In this document: piece by piece, positions 1 to 10,134 of the stretch
Layout: every line of letters begins with the position of its first letter
Numbering within the stretch: position 1 is the stretch's first letter
DNA from: Clostridiaceae bacterium BRH_c20a
Lineage (GTDB): Bacteria; Bacillota; Peptococcia; Peptococcales; BICA1-8
Reading direction: 5' to 3'
Assembly: GCA_000961765.1 (NCBI GenBank)
Contig: LADT01000006.1
Span: forward strand, 62,001-126,000
DNA: 64,000 bases
Notes under the pieces: generated by a model
What the model was told of the DNA's origin: nothing
The model's database searches: none
The model's input: the letters and a program-made list of their open reading frames with translations, nothing else
Made by a program: the position numbers and the translations under genes

Positions 1-40
1 GGGTATTAACCCTCCTGTCTCCAGAAAGGGGTGATGGTTT

Positions 41-2221
41 TTGCAAAAAGATAATAATCGAAAGAGGTATAAAGTTCCCACTGTCTTACAAATGGAAGCG
101 GTTGAATGTGGTGCGGCTTCATTAGCTATGGTTTTGGGATACTATGGAAAGTTTATTCCCCTTGAAGAGCTTCGCATTACTTGTGGAGTTTCCAGAGATG
201 GGAGTAAAGCTAGTAATATTGTAAAAGCAGCTAAAAGGTATGGGTTAGATGCCAGGGGTTTTAAGAAAGAACCAAATGACTTAAAACAGATACAGGGACC
301 AGTGATTATACATTGGAACTTTAATCATTTTCTAGTAGTAGAAGGCTTTAAAAAAGGCAAGGTCTATCTTAATGATCCCGCTAGCGGACCCAGAATAGTT
401 ACGGAAGAAGAATTTGACCAATCCTTTACCGGAGTAGTTCTTACATTTGAAGAAGGCGAGGATTTTGAAAAAAGTGGTGGCAAACCAAGTATTATTGCAG
501 CTTTAAGAAGACGTTTAAAAGGTTCGGAGGTTCCCCTTGCTTTTATAATACTCTTGGGAACTGCATTGGTTATTCCAGGATTGGTTATACCTGTTTTTTC
601 GAAAATATTCATTGATGAAATTTTACTAGGTAGTAGAGATAATTGGTTGAGACCTTTATTAATAGGTATGGGAATTACTGCTTTACTGCGGGGGATTATG
701 ACTTGGCTGCAGCAATATTACTTATTAAAGCTAGACACCAAGATTTCATTGAGTGCTTCCGGTCAATTTCTATGGCACTTACTGCGGCTTCCTGCGGAAT
801 TTTTTACACAGCGGCAAAGTGGAGATATCAGCTCCCGTATGCAGAGTAATAACAGAGTAGCATCCCTTTTATCAGGTCAACTTGCTACAACTGCAATTGA
901 TTTTGTTATGATAGTATTCTATTTCATCTTAATGACTCGCTATAGTTTAACCTTAGCCTTGGTAGGTGTGACTATGGCTATTATTAATATGCTGTATTTA
1001 AAGTATGTTGCTGCAAAAAGAGTGGACCAAAATCGCAAGCTTTTACAGGACAGAGGCAAACTCCAAGCAAATGCCATGTCCGGGCTGCAGGTTATTGAAA
1101 CCCTTAAAGCCACAGGCTCGGAAGGTGACTTTTTTGCTAAATGGTCAGGCTATCAAGCAAAGGCTCTAAATAACGAACAAAAAATGGGTGTATCAACTCA
1201 ATTTTTATCAGCTATTCCCGCATTTTTAACTGCTTTAACCAATGCAATTGTGCTGGTTTTGGGAGGATTTATTATCTTAAACGGCCAGATGACAATAGGT
1301 ATGCTGGTTGCCTTTCAGAGCTTAATGACCAGTTTTATGACACCTGTAAATAACATGGTAAGCTTGGGCAGTAAACTGCAGGAGCTTGAAGGTGATATGA
1401 ATCGTTTAGATGATGTTTTAAAGTATCCCGTTGATGAAATAAACAAAGGTGAAAAGGATGATTACTCAGATTTTCACCAGGGAAAATTACAAGAAAAGCT
1501 ATCGGGATCAATAAATATATACGATTTAAACTTTGGATACAGCATATTGGAGCCCCCCCTTATAGAAAATGTTAATCTCTGCCTAAGACCAGGTTCGCGG
1601 GTTGCTTTAATTGGTGGCTCGGGTAGTGGAAAGTCTACTATTGCAAAGTTGATTTCGGGAGTTTATAAGCCATGGTCGGGAGAAATATTATTTGATGGTT
1701 TGCCAAGGGAACAACTTCCTAAAAGCATCATTACAAATTCCTTAGCAGTTGTAGATCAGGATATTTGCATGTTTAGCGGTACTATAAGAGAAAATCTAAC
1801 CTTATGGGATAATACTATTTCTGAATTTGAAGTAATACGTGCTACAAAGGATGCATGTATACATGATGATATTACTGTCAGGTCAGGTGGTTATGATCAC
1901 CGTCTTGATGAGGGTGGCAGTAACTTTAGCGGCGGTCAAAGACAAAGGTTGGAGATTGCAAGGGCTTTAGTATCCAATCCAACAATTATGATTTTAGATG
2001 AAGCTACCAGTGCCTTGGACCCTTTGACAGAAAAAAAAGTCGATGAAAGTATACGACGTCGTGGCTGCACCTGTATAATCGTAGCCCACCGATTAAGTAC
2101 AATTCGGGACTGTGACGAAATTATTGTTTTGGATAAGGGGAAAATTGTTCAGCGGGGTACTCATGAGGAATTAATAAAAAATGCTGACGGACTTTATGCT
2201 AGCCTTATCAATGCTAGTTAG
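41..2221 (+). CDS. NHLM-type bacteriocin ABC transporter with N-terminal C39 peptidase (peptidase/permease/ATPase)
   Basis: N-terminal VPTVLQMEAVECGAASLAMVLGYYG (C39 Cys motif), TM region, Walker A GGSGSGKST, signature FSGGQRQRLEIARAL, Walker B IMILDEATSALD; adjacent to a second ABC half and NHLP-type precursors. Confidence 0.93.
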   Translation: MQKDNNRKRYKVPTVLQMEAVECGAASLAMVLGYYGKFIPLEELRITCGVSRDGSKASNIVKAAKRYGLDARGFKKEPNDLKQIQGPVIIHWNFNHFLVVEGFKKGKVYLNDPASGPRIVTEEEFDQSFTGVVLTFEEGEDFEKSGGKPSIIAALRRRLKGSEVPLAFIILLGTALVIPGLVIPVFSKIFIDEILLGSRDNWLRPLLIGMGITALLRGIMTWLQQYYLLKLDTKISLSASGQFLWHLLRLPAEFFTQRQSGDISSRMQSNNRVASLLSGQLATTAIDFVMIVFYFILMTRYSLTLALVGVTMAIINMLYLKYVAAKRVDQNRKLLQDRGKLQANAMSGLQVIETLKATGSEGDFFAKWSGYQAKALNNEQKMGVSTQFLSAIPAFLTALTNAIVLVLGGFIILNGQMTIGMLVAFQSLMTSFMTPVNNMVSLGSKLQELEGDMNRLDDVLKYPVDEINKGEKDDYSDFHQGKLQEKLSGSINIYDLNFGYSILEPPLIENVNLCLRPGSRVALIGGSGSGKSTIAKLISGVYKPWSGEILFDGLPREQLPKSIITNSLAVVDQDICMFSGTIRENLTLWDNTISEFEVIRATKDACIHDDITVRSGGYDHRLDEGGSNFSGGQRQRLEIARALVSNPTIMILDEATSALDPLTEKKVDESIRRRGCTCIIVAHRLSTIRDCDEIIVLDKGKIVQRGTHEELIKNADGLYASLINAS

Positions 2222-2249
2222 AAGTATGGTGTAGGGAGGTGCAAAAATT

Positions 2250-4967
2250 ATGCGGAATATTGGAGTTTTTAAAGAAGGCAGCACTGTTATAGTAGAAGGG
2301 AATAAACCATTATTATTAACCAACTCCCATGACCTATTTTTGATAGATGAGGGAAGAGTTGCAATATTTTTGACTGAATTAAAAGATTCCGAGGCTGTTG
2401 GCAGAAGATATTTTTTATTTGAAGCAAACTCGGGTGATCTTTTATTTGGTATTAATCCAATACATACTGAGAAATCCAGTTATGGTTTACTAGTAACGGG
2501 TTGGGTAGGAACTAGTTTAATTAAAGCTGAAAGATCAAAAGCATTGGCAGTAATCAATGATTCCCACCACAAGGAAATCTTTCTTAAAAAAAGTACTAAA
2601 TGGATTATGGATTTGTGTAAGGGGATTGAAAAGCCTAGGCTGCCGGAAGTAATTTTAGAGTCTGGTGTTAGTGAAAGTATTACTATTAGGATTAATTTTG
2701 ATGATAAGCAAATGGGGTTAAATGAATATGAGAATTACTTTCTTAGAGCAGCTGTTGAAAAAACCTTTCGACAGCTCCAATTAGAAAAAGAACAGTTTGA
2801 AAAAAAGAATTTAAATGATTTTGAATTCATGGAAACTGCTCTCCAAAGACTTGCTGATATTAATAAGAAAAGCAAAGATATTATCCCTGATGTTATAACT
2901 GATGATCCACTATTATCAGCCTGTGGAATAGTTGGCAAGGCAGCAAAAATACAGATAAAGGCTCCTCCTAAATCCTTGTCAGGAAAACCAAGCAGAGATC
3001 CTTTAGGAGATATCGCAAAAGCATCTCAACTTAAGACTCGTCAGGTAATATTAAGGGGAGAGTGGTGGAAGGAGGATAATGGTCCACTTCTGGCCTACCT
3101 GGAAAAGGATGGTAAGCCGGTTGCTTTAATACCTATTTCTCCTACTAAATACCATTTATATAATCCAATGGATAATTCTAAAACCTTAATAAATATGCAA
3201 ATTGCTGAAAAAATTAAACCTTTTGCTGTTACATTCTACCGACCTTTTCCTAATAAAAAGTTAAATGCTAAGGATTTGCTTTTTTTCGGTCTTGAAAGCT
3301 GCTGGAAAAGGGATTTAGCAATAATACTAATAATAGGGATTTTAGGCGGATTGTTAGGGTTGCTTATTCCTATAGCAACTGGGATTGTATTTGACAGTAT
3401 TATTCCTGCCGGGGAACGGACCCAATTACTGCAGGTAGGTTTTTTTCTAGGTGCTAGTGCCTTAACCGTTATGCTTTTCCAGTTGACACGCTCTCTGGCA
3501 ATCCTTCGTTTAGAAGGAAAAATTGAGGGCTCTGTTCAAGGGGCTGTATGGGATAGACTCTTAGGTTTACCTGTCCCATTTTTTAAAAATTTCACATCAG
3601 GGGAACTTGCCATGAGAGCTATGGGTATAAGCCAGATCCGGCAAACCCTTTCTGGAGTTGCTTCAACAACTATAATATCAAGTATTTTTTCAATTTTTCA
3701 ATTTCTTTTATTATTTTATTACAGCTGGAGGCTTGCTCTGGTAGCCGCACTCTTGGTAGCTTTTGCTATGCTTTTAACCTTAGTTTTGGGGTTAATACAG
3801 ATACCCATGGAACGAAAAATGGTGGAGTATATGGATAAGATTACGGGCTTGGTCTTGGAGTTAATAAATGGTGTTAATAAGTTTCGGGTAGCTGGAGCAG
3901 AAAAAAGGGCTTTTTACCTTTGGTCAATTGAATATGGTGAGGTTGCAAAGGTATACCAGAAGAAGGAGAAACTTGCAAATATACTGACAACATTTAACTC
4001 TATGTTTCATGTTATTAGTGCTATGATAATCTTTTTTGTACTACAGCACTTTGAGCAAATCACCCTGGACCCAGGAAAATTCATTGCTTTTAATGCAGCC
4101 TTCATTACTTTTGCTACTTCTATGATAGCAATGTCTGAAGCACTATTAGCATCCAATAATATAATACCACTATATCAAAGGTCAAAACCTATTTTAGAAA
4201 GCCTTCCTGAGCATGATGAAGCTAAAGGAGATCCGGGTGAACTGACAGGCGATATTGAAATTAGTCACGTTTCTTTCAGATATAAAGAAGATGGCCCTCT
4301 TATTTTAAATGACATATCACTAAATATAAATGAAGGAGAATATGTTGGCCTAGTGGGACCGTCTGGCAGCGGTAAATCAACTCTTTTTCGAGTGTTATTG
4401 GGCTTTGAAAAACCTGAAAACGGTCAAGTTTTCTATAATGGTCAGGATATTAATAATGTAGATATTAGATCTATACGTAAACAATTGGGAGTTGTTTTGC
4501 AAAATGGCAAGCTAATGGGAGGGGATATTTTTTCAAATATTATCGGCTCAAATCCTAGCTTGACCATGTCCGATGCAATAGAAGCATCCAAAATGGCCGG
4601 ACTTTATGATGACCTTAAAGAGATGCCTATGGGCTTGCACACGGTGGTAAGTGAAGGTGGAGGAACATTATCCGGCGGACAGAGACAACGACTTTTGATT
4701 GCCCGAGCTATAGTGAATAAGCCTAAAATATTATATTTTGATGAAGCTACAAGTGCCTTAGATAACAGGACTCAGGAGATTGTTAGGGAGAGCCTGGATA
4801 AGCTTAATGCTACCCGAGTGATTATTGCCCATAGATTAAGTACAATTATGAATTGTGATAAGATTATTGTTCTAGATAAAGGAAAAATTGTTGAAATGGG
4901 CACCTATAAGGAATTGATGGCCAAAAATGGTGTTTTCGCAGAGCTTGCTAAAAGGCAGCTAGCTTAG
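2250..4967 (+). CDS. NHLM-type bacteriocin ABC transporter, permease/ATPase (second subunit, long N-terminal extension)
   Basis: Walker A GPSGSGKST, LSGGQRQRLLIARAI, ILYFDEATSALD; long non-peptidase N-terminus, paired with the upstream C39 transporter. Confidence 0.9.
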   Translation: MRNIGVFKEGSTVIVEGNKPLLLTNSHDLFLIDEGRVAIFLTELKDSEAVGRRYFLFEANSGDLLFGINPIHTEKSSYGLLVTGWVGTSLIKAERSKALAVINDSHHKEIFLKKSTKWIMDLCKGIEKPRLPEVILESGVSESITIRINFDDKQMGLNEYENYFLRAAVEKTFRQLQLEKEQFEKKNLNDFEFMETALQRLADINKKSKDIIPDVITDDPLLSACGIVGKAAKIQIKAPPKSLSGKPSRDPLGDIAKASQLKTRQVILRGEWWKEDNGPLLAYLEKDGKPVALIPISPTKYHLYNPMDNSKTLINMQIAEKIKPFAVTFYRPFPNKKLNAKDLLFFGLESCWKRDLAIILIIGILGGLLGLLIPIATGIVFDSIIPAGERTQLLQVGFFLGASALTVMLFQLTRSLAILRLEGKIEGSVQGAVWDRLLGLPVPFFKNFTSGELAMRAMGISQIRQTLSGVASTTIISSIFSIFQFLLLFYYSWRLALVAALLVAFAMLLTLVLGLIQIPMERKMVEYMDKITGLVLELINGVNKFRVAGAEKRAFYLWSIEYGEVAKVYQKKEKLANILTTFNSMFHVISAMIIFFVLQHFEQITLDPGKFIAFNAAFITFATSMIAMSEALLASNNIIPLYQRSKPILESLPEHDEAKGDPGELTGDIEISHVSFRYKEDGPLILNDISLNINEGEYVGLVGPSGSGKSTLFRVLLGFEKPENGQVFYNGQDINNVDIRSIRKQLGVVLQNGKLMGGDIFSNIIGSNPSLTMSDAIEASKMAGLYDDLKEMPMGLHTVVSEGGGTLSGGQRQRLLIARAIVNKPKILYFDEATSALDNRTQEIVRESLDKLNATRVIIAHRLSTIMNCDKIIVLDKGKIVEMGTYKELMAKNGVFAELAKRQLA

Positions 4968-4983
4968 TAGAGAGGGGGCCCTT

Positions 4984-5946
4984 ATGCGGGATAAAAATAA
5001 GTGGGATATATCTTTTAAAACAATGAAGAGTCCATTAATGTTTGCCATGGTATTCTATGCAATTGCCATTTGGAGGTACCTAGCTACCGGTTATGAATTT
5101 TATCTTTTTAATTTTGGCTATATTGGAACAGCTTTGGCTGTTGGGCTTTTTTTCAACAATGCCCTACCCAAAAGACACAGTACATGGGGGCGCAGGATAG
5201 CACAGCTTTTAGTAGGCTCTTATCTGCTTATATATGTGGGTTTTATCTTAGGAGAAAATTTGCAGATAGAAGGATTTTTTACTTATTTACTAATGGGGGT
5301 TTTTGCCGGTGCTACGTTACATTATTTCGTTGCGAAAATTATAGGACCTTTATTGTTTAATCGGGGCTGGTGCAGTTGGGCATGCTGGACAGCCATGGTA
5401 CTTGATTTCCTTCCTTGGAAAAAACCATTAAATGGACGACTGCGTTCTTTAGGGTTAATAAGATATTTACACTTTTTTGCTTCACTTGGAATAGTTTTTT
5501 ATGTTTGGTTTATATTGCAAGATAGGCTAATATATGCAGATAAAACGATGGAAGTTTACTGGCTATTAGTGGGTAATGTTTTATATTTTGCGGTTGGAAT
5601 ATTTTTGGGTTTTGTTTTTAAAGATAACAGGGCTTTTTGTAAATATGTTTGTCCCATTCCAGTATTTCAAAAGATCACTTCCAGGTATGCCATCATGAAA
5701 ATTGAAATTGATCAAGAAAAATGTATAGATTGTGGTTTATGTGAAAAAAACTGCCCTATGAATATTAAGCTTCTCAGTTATAAAGATGCTAACCAACGAA
5801 TTTGTTCAACAGAGTGTATTTTATGCACAACATGCATGGAAATCTGTCCTAAATCAGCGGTTAGCTTGACTAATAAAATTGATGCTTATAATAAAGAACA
5901 TTTAGACTATTCTTTTCTAGATAGAGGCAACAGGAAAACCTTCTAA
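4984..5946 (+). CDS. 4Fe-4S binding polytopic membrane protein (NapH/NosR-like)
   Basis: Several TM segments, CSWACW motif, two ferredoxin-type motifs CIDCGLCEKNCP and CILCTTCMEICP. Confidence 0.8.
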   Translation: MRDKNKWDISFKTMKSPLMFAMVFYAIAIWRYLATGYEFYLFNFGYIGTALAVGLFFNNALPKRHSTWGRRIAQLLVGSYLLIYVGFILGENLQIEGFFTYLLMGVFAGATLHYFVAKIIGPLLFNRGWCSWACWTAMVLDFLPWKKPLNGRLRSLGLIRYLHFFASLGIVFYVWFILQDRLIYADKTMEVYWLLVGNVLYFAVGIFLGFVFKDNRAFCKYVCPIPVFQKITSRYAIMKIEIDQEKCIDCGLCEKNCPMNIKLLSYKDANQRICSTECILCTTCMEICPKSAVSLTNKIDAYNKEHLDYSFLDRGNRKTF

Positions 5947-6068
5947 AAATATAAATGTTAGTAAAAACCTCCACAGATTTTTTAAAAAAGATATTTTTGG
6001 TTTATTTGTTATTGTAATACTTTGTGCCTATGATCGTATTAACTATTAAAGGAGGAAATAGAAGACAT

Positions 6069-6647
6069 ATGAGTCTTAATATGGATCTTGAAAAAAGTCC
6101 CAATACGGATTTGCTAGCAGCTAACGCTACTACTAATCCAGATGCTTTTGCAGAGATATATGATTTATATTTCCCCCGAGTTTATAATTATATTAAATTT
6201 AGGGTAGGAGATCCCTACCTAACAGATGATTTAACCAGCCAGGTTTTTGAAAAGGTTTTGAATAGGATAGATACATACAATCAATATCGGGGTAGCTTTA
6301 CTGCCTGGTTGTTTACTATAGCTCATAACATTGTTGTTGATCATTTACGTAAACAGAAAAATACCCCGCTTATTTTCTTGGATGGTGACAATACAAAAGG
6401 CCCAAACCCGAAAGTAGAGGACGCTATTATAGCTAAAGAGCTTCGAGATAATTTATTTTTAGCTTTGCATCAATTAGGTGATAGAGAAAGAAATATTCTT
6501 GGTCTTAAGTTCTGGTCAAGGTTAACAAATCGTAAAATAGCTGAACTTACAGGTCTCAGTGAGAATAATGTAGGCATCATTATCTATCGAGTCATGAGAC
6601 GTTTACGGGTTGTTTTAAGAGACCTGGGGGTGAATAGCTATGAATGA
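6069..6647 (+). CDS. ECF-type RNA polymerase sigma factor (ORF open from 6024; ATG 6069 preferred)
   Basis: Region 2 DLYFPRVYNYIKFRVGDPYLTDDLTSQVFEKVL and region 4 LTNRKIAELTGLSENNVGIIIYRVMRRLR; AGGAGG upstream of ATG 6069. Confidence 0.88.
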   Translation: MSLNMDLEKSPNTDLLAANATTNPDAFAEIYDLYFPRVYNYIKFRVGDPYLTDDLTSQVFEKVLNRIDTYNQYRGSFTAWLFTIAHNIVVDHLRKQKNTPLIFLDGDNTKGPNPKVEDAIIAKELRDNLFLALHQLGDRERNILGLKFWSRLTNRKIAELTGLSENNVGIIIYRVMRRLRVVLRDLGVNSYE

Positions 6648-7047
6648 AAATAAATTGGCTGAGAATTTTTCAAAAAAAGTAGAGAAATTAATCAAAGGTA
6701 TTAATGGGCCAGATAAGATTGAAGTAATTGATGATTTTGAGGATGAGTTAAAACTGGCAAAATGTATTTTACAGGAAGATTTTAGTACGGAAAGTCATAT
6801 AAGAGAAGATTTGAAGAAAAGGTTATTAGTTGAATTTAATGAAAATAAAAATTGCAATCGGAAGCAAAGAGAATATAGTTTCTTTGATGCCGATGAACTT
6901 AATGAAGAAGAACTTGATTATGCTGCAGGTGGTTATTCTCTAAAAGAAAATTCAGCTTGTTCAAAATGTGGTTGCAAAAGAAATCGTGCAACAATAACTA
7001 CAGCTACATGCCCAGACTGTGGACATTCCCGGGATGAACACATGTAG
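6640..7047 (+). CDS. Sigma-factor-linked small protein with GG leader-like motif and Cys-rich C-terminus
   Basis: Overlaps sigma gene stop; DFSTESHIREDLKKRLL region, then DELNEEELDYAAGG, then CSKCGC...CPDCGH tail. Confidence 0.75.
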   Translation: MNENKLAENFSKKVEKLIKGINGPDKIEVIDDFEDELKLAKCILQEDFSTESHIREDLKKRLLVEFNENKNCNRKQREYSFFDADELNEEELDYAAGGYSLKENSACSKCGCKRNRATITTATCPDCGHSRDEHM

Positions 7048-7069
7048 TGATTGAAAAGGGTGTGACACT

Positions 7070-7831
7070 ATGTTGCTAAAGGACAAGGTTGCTATTGTTA
7101 CAGGGGCTACCGGTGGAATAGGTAGGGCGGTTATCCATAAATTATGTTCTGAAGGTGCTAAAGTGGCAGGACTATATCGTAGTCAAGATATAGTGGCTGA
7201 GGAAATTCAGTCGGAGCTTGCTGAACATGGTTTTGAAACATCCTTTTATAAGGGATCTATTAGTGATGAAGCTTATATTGCCCAAACATTTAAAAGTATT
7301 AAGGATAAGTTTGGGAAGATAGATATTTTAGTGAATAATGCAGGTATTACTAGAGACACTTTTCTAGCCCAAATGCAAATAGATGAGTGGAAAGCTGTGT
7401 TTGAAACAAATTTTTTAGGGACTTATATGTGTACTCAGGAAGTCCTTCCTTATTTGCTGGAAAGCTCCAATCCATCTGAAGGAAAATACGGAAGAGTTAT
7501 CAACATTATTTCTATCTCAGGGGTTTTAGGCCGTGAGGCTCAAGCAAATTACTGTGCGTCAAAAGGCGCGGTAATTGGACTTACCCGTTTGCTCTCTAGA
7601 GAGTATTCCGACAAGGGGATATATTTTAATGCTTTAGCTCCTGGTTTAATTGAAACAGAAATGATTGGACACTTACCAGAGAATAAAAGGAACGGCATGA
7701 TTAATTCGACAAATATGAAAAGGATGGGTAAAGCAGACGAAGTAGCTGGAGCTGTGCTGTTTTTATGCAGCAGCCTATCTGATTACTGCAACAATACAGT
7801 TTTAAAAATTGATGGTGGGATGTTAAGGTAA
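7070..7831 (+). CDS. fabG: 3-oxoacyl-ACP reductase-like SDR (FabG-like KR)
   Basis: TGATGGIG cofactor motif, NNAG, S..YCASK catalytic motif, C-terminal GG(M). Confidence 0.88.
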   Translation: MLLKDKVAIVTGATGGIGRAVIHKLCSEGAKVAGLYRSQDIVAEEIQSELAEHGFETSFYKGSISDEAYIAQTFKSIKDKFGKIDILVNNAGITRDTFLAQMQIDEWKAVFETNFLGTYMCTQEVLPYLLESSNPSEGKYGRVINIISISGVLGREAQANYCASKGAVIGLTRLLSREYSDKGIYFNALAPGLIETEMIGHLPENKRNGMINSTNMKRMGKADEVAGAVLFLCSSLSDYCNNTVLKIDGGMLR

Positions 7832-7877
7832 ATAGTGGACTCGATTAAAAGTATGGGTATCAAGTAAAAGGAGGGGA

Positions 7878-10130
7878 TTGACATTGAATAGACGCAGAAG
7901 AGTTGTAGTAACAGGTGTTGGGATATTTTCTTCTTTGGGACGAAATAAATGTGAAGTTTTTGATAATATGAAAAAAAACATTACAGGCATTGGGGAGGTT
8001 TCTCAATTTCCAACTGACCAGATGATAAGTCATTTTGGTGCTGAAATCAAGAATTATGTTTCCGACCCCGAGATAGGTAATTATAATTTGTGTATTCAAT
8101 TTGCAATACATGCCGCTAAAGAAGCACTAAAGGACAGCCAGTTGGAAATTAATCCCCATAATGCTGATAGATTTGCTCTTTGTTTTGGTACCTGCAATGG
8201 AGGAATAGCTGATTTTGAAAAGGCAAAAAAATTAGTGGACCTAGATTATGAGTATACTATTAATTTTCCCTTGTTTCAGCAGGGAGATTGTATTGCCAAG
8301 CATTTAGGTATAGAGGGCTCAGTGATTTCTAATGTAACTGCCTGTGCAGCCAGTGGTCATTCCTTGGGCTTCGGCTATGAAGTGCTTTCTCAAGGAAATA
8401 TGGAGGCAGTTTTGGTTGGTGGATCAGATACAATGTCTGAGACAGTATTTGCAGGCTTTAATAGCTTACAATCATTAAGCCCCACACCATGTGCACCCTT
8501 TGGTTATCCTACTGGTTTAAGTTTAGGGGAAGGTGCAGCCTTTGTTGTCCTAGAGACTTTAGAAAGAGCTTTAGAAAGAAAAGCATTTATTTATGCTGAA
8601 ATATGTGGCTATGGATTAGACCAGGATGCCCATCATATAACTGCTCCCCACCCTGAGGGTGATGGAGTAGCTCGGACGGTTATCTCAGCACTTAGCCAAG
8701 CAAAAGTGAAGCCTGCACAAATCGGCTATATAAATGCCCATGGAACGGGTACCGGAGCAAATGATGCTTGTGAATTGACTGGACTTAGAAAAGCATTAGG
8801 AGAAGATATTTTCCCTACAATACCCCTAAGCTCTAGCAAGGCCTATTTTGGACATACCTTAGGAGCAGCTGCCATCATTGAAATGGTTAGTTCCTTAATT
8901 GCTATAAAGGATGGAATGTTGCCTGCTACCTTACATACTAGAGCTTTGAGGGAAGGCTGCACAGAAGTAAGCCATGTTTTAAATGAAATGATTGCAGGAA
9001 ACCCAGAGTTTTTTTTATGCAATAATTCTGCCTTTGGAGGTCATAATTCTTCAATTCTATTTAAGAATTGGCAGGGAAACCATAAGTGTATTGAAACCGA
9101 AAAGGAATTTTCACCTAAGAGAGTCGGCATCCTGGGGATTTCTATGGCGAATCAGTATGGATGTATATCTGGCTCAGATGATGGGGATTTAAAGCATAGA
9201 CAAGCTATGGATATAGAAAATACTAGGAAAGTGTTAAAAGAGTATATCGGTTCCTTCTATTCAAGGAGGATGAGTGTTATAAGCCAGTACTGTATAGCTG
9301 GAGCTTATCTATCCTTAAAAGATGCCAATCTTGATGTGACTGAAGATAATTCCAAGGATATTGGTCTAGTTTTTGGTACTATGTATGGTGCTTCAGAGAG
9401 CTTTAGTAAATACCTTAAAGGAATTTTTGAGAAGGGAGTAACCCATGCTAGTGCTTTGTATTTTCCTGATACCTCAGCAAATACAACTCCGGGTCAGGCT
9501 GCAATAAAACTAGGTATTAAGGGTAATGGTACTACCTTATCTACAGGAGGAAATGAAGGGGTCGTTGCTTCCCAAGTAGCCTATAATTTAATCAGGAATG
9601 GATCTCAAAAATTATGCCTTGTTGGGGCTGCAGAGGAAGCTTGTGACTTTAGCAATGAGGTTAACCGTGTATTAAGTATAGATAAAAGTAATTACCCAAT
9701 AACAGAGGGAAGCTCCTTTATGGTTCTCGGAAGCCTTGAGGATCATGATAAAAGTACCAGGTGCTATGGGGAGATAAAAGGTTTTGGTTTTTCCTTTGGT
9801 ATTGATAATTATCAAAATGCAGTGGATAGTGCGTTAAATGAGTCACAGATTAATGCTAGGGATATAGACTTTGTTTTTTATAATGATGAAGGCTTTGAGG
9901 AAAAAGGGAATTATCAGATAAATACTCTAGAAGCGGTTTTTTCACAAAGAAAAATACCAATTAAAACCTTCAATGATGTATATGGCTATGCTCTCTCGGT
10001 AAGTTCCATGTATCACATTTATTTAGCGGCAGATTGGTTATTCAACCATAAGGACCTTCAGTATGGTTTAGTAGTAAGCTCATCATATAATGGTGGAAAC
10101 GCAGCTATGGTAATTAGAAGGGTGGATTAG
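7878..10130 (+). CDS. Fused ketosynthase / chain-length-factor-like protein (tandem KS; C-terminal KS degenerate)
   Basis: First KS: TACAASGHS, NAHGTGTGAND, SSKAYFGHTLGAAA. Second KS-like half: LSTGGNEG where Cys is expected; both His motifs lost. Confidence 0.85.
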   Translation: MTLNRRRRVVVTGVGIFSSLGRNKCEVFDNMKKNITGIGEVSQFPTDQMISHFGAEIKNYVSDPEIGNYNLCIQFAIHAAKEALKDSQLEINPHNADRFALCFGTCNGGIADFEKAKKLVDLDYEYTINFPLFQQGDCIAKHLGIEGSVISNVTACAASGHSLGFGYEVLSQGNMEAVLVGGSDTMSETVFAGFNSLQSLSPTPCAPFGYPTGLSLGEGAAFVVLETLERALERKAFIYAEICGYGLDQDAHHITAPHPEGDGVARTVISALSQAKVKPAQIGYINAHGTGTGANDACELTGLRKALGEDIFPTIPLSSSKAYFGHTLGAAAIIEMVSSLIAIKDGMLPATLHTRALREGCTEVSHVLNEMIAGNPEFFLCNNSAFGGHNSSILFKNWQGNHKCIETEKEFSPKRVGILGISMANQYGCISGSDDGDLKHRQAMDIENTRKVLKEYIGSFYSRRMSVISQYCIAGAYLSLKDANLDVTEDNSKDIGLVFGTMYGASESFSKYLKGIFEKGVTHASALYFPDTSANTTPGQAAIKLGIKGNGTTLSTGGNEGVVASQVAYNLIRNGSQKLCLVGAAEEACDFSNEVNRVLSIDKSNYPITEGSSFMVLGSLEDHDKSTRCYGEIKGFGFSFGIDNYQNAVDSALNESQINARDIDFVFYNDEGFEEKGNYQINTLEAVFSQRKIPIKTFNDVYGYALSVSSMYHIYLAADWLFNHKDLQYGLVVSSSYNGGNAAMVIRRVD

Positions 10131-10134
10131 AGTA

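Noticed and set aside
364-612. Minus-strand ORF (82 aa) inside the C39 transporter
   Set aside because: Shadow ORF fully inside a strongly supported gene, no RBS or family motif; the same applies to most other short antisense ORFs in the track
6640-7047. Treating the Cys-rich tail as a classic lanthipeptide core
   Set aside because: No lanthionine synthetase is present, and the CxxC...CxxC spacing looks more like a zinc ribbon; kept only as an open question
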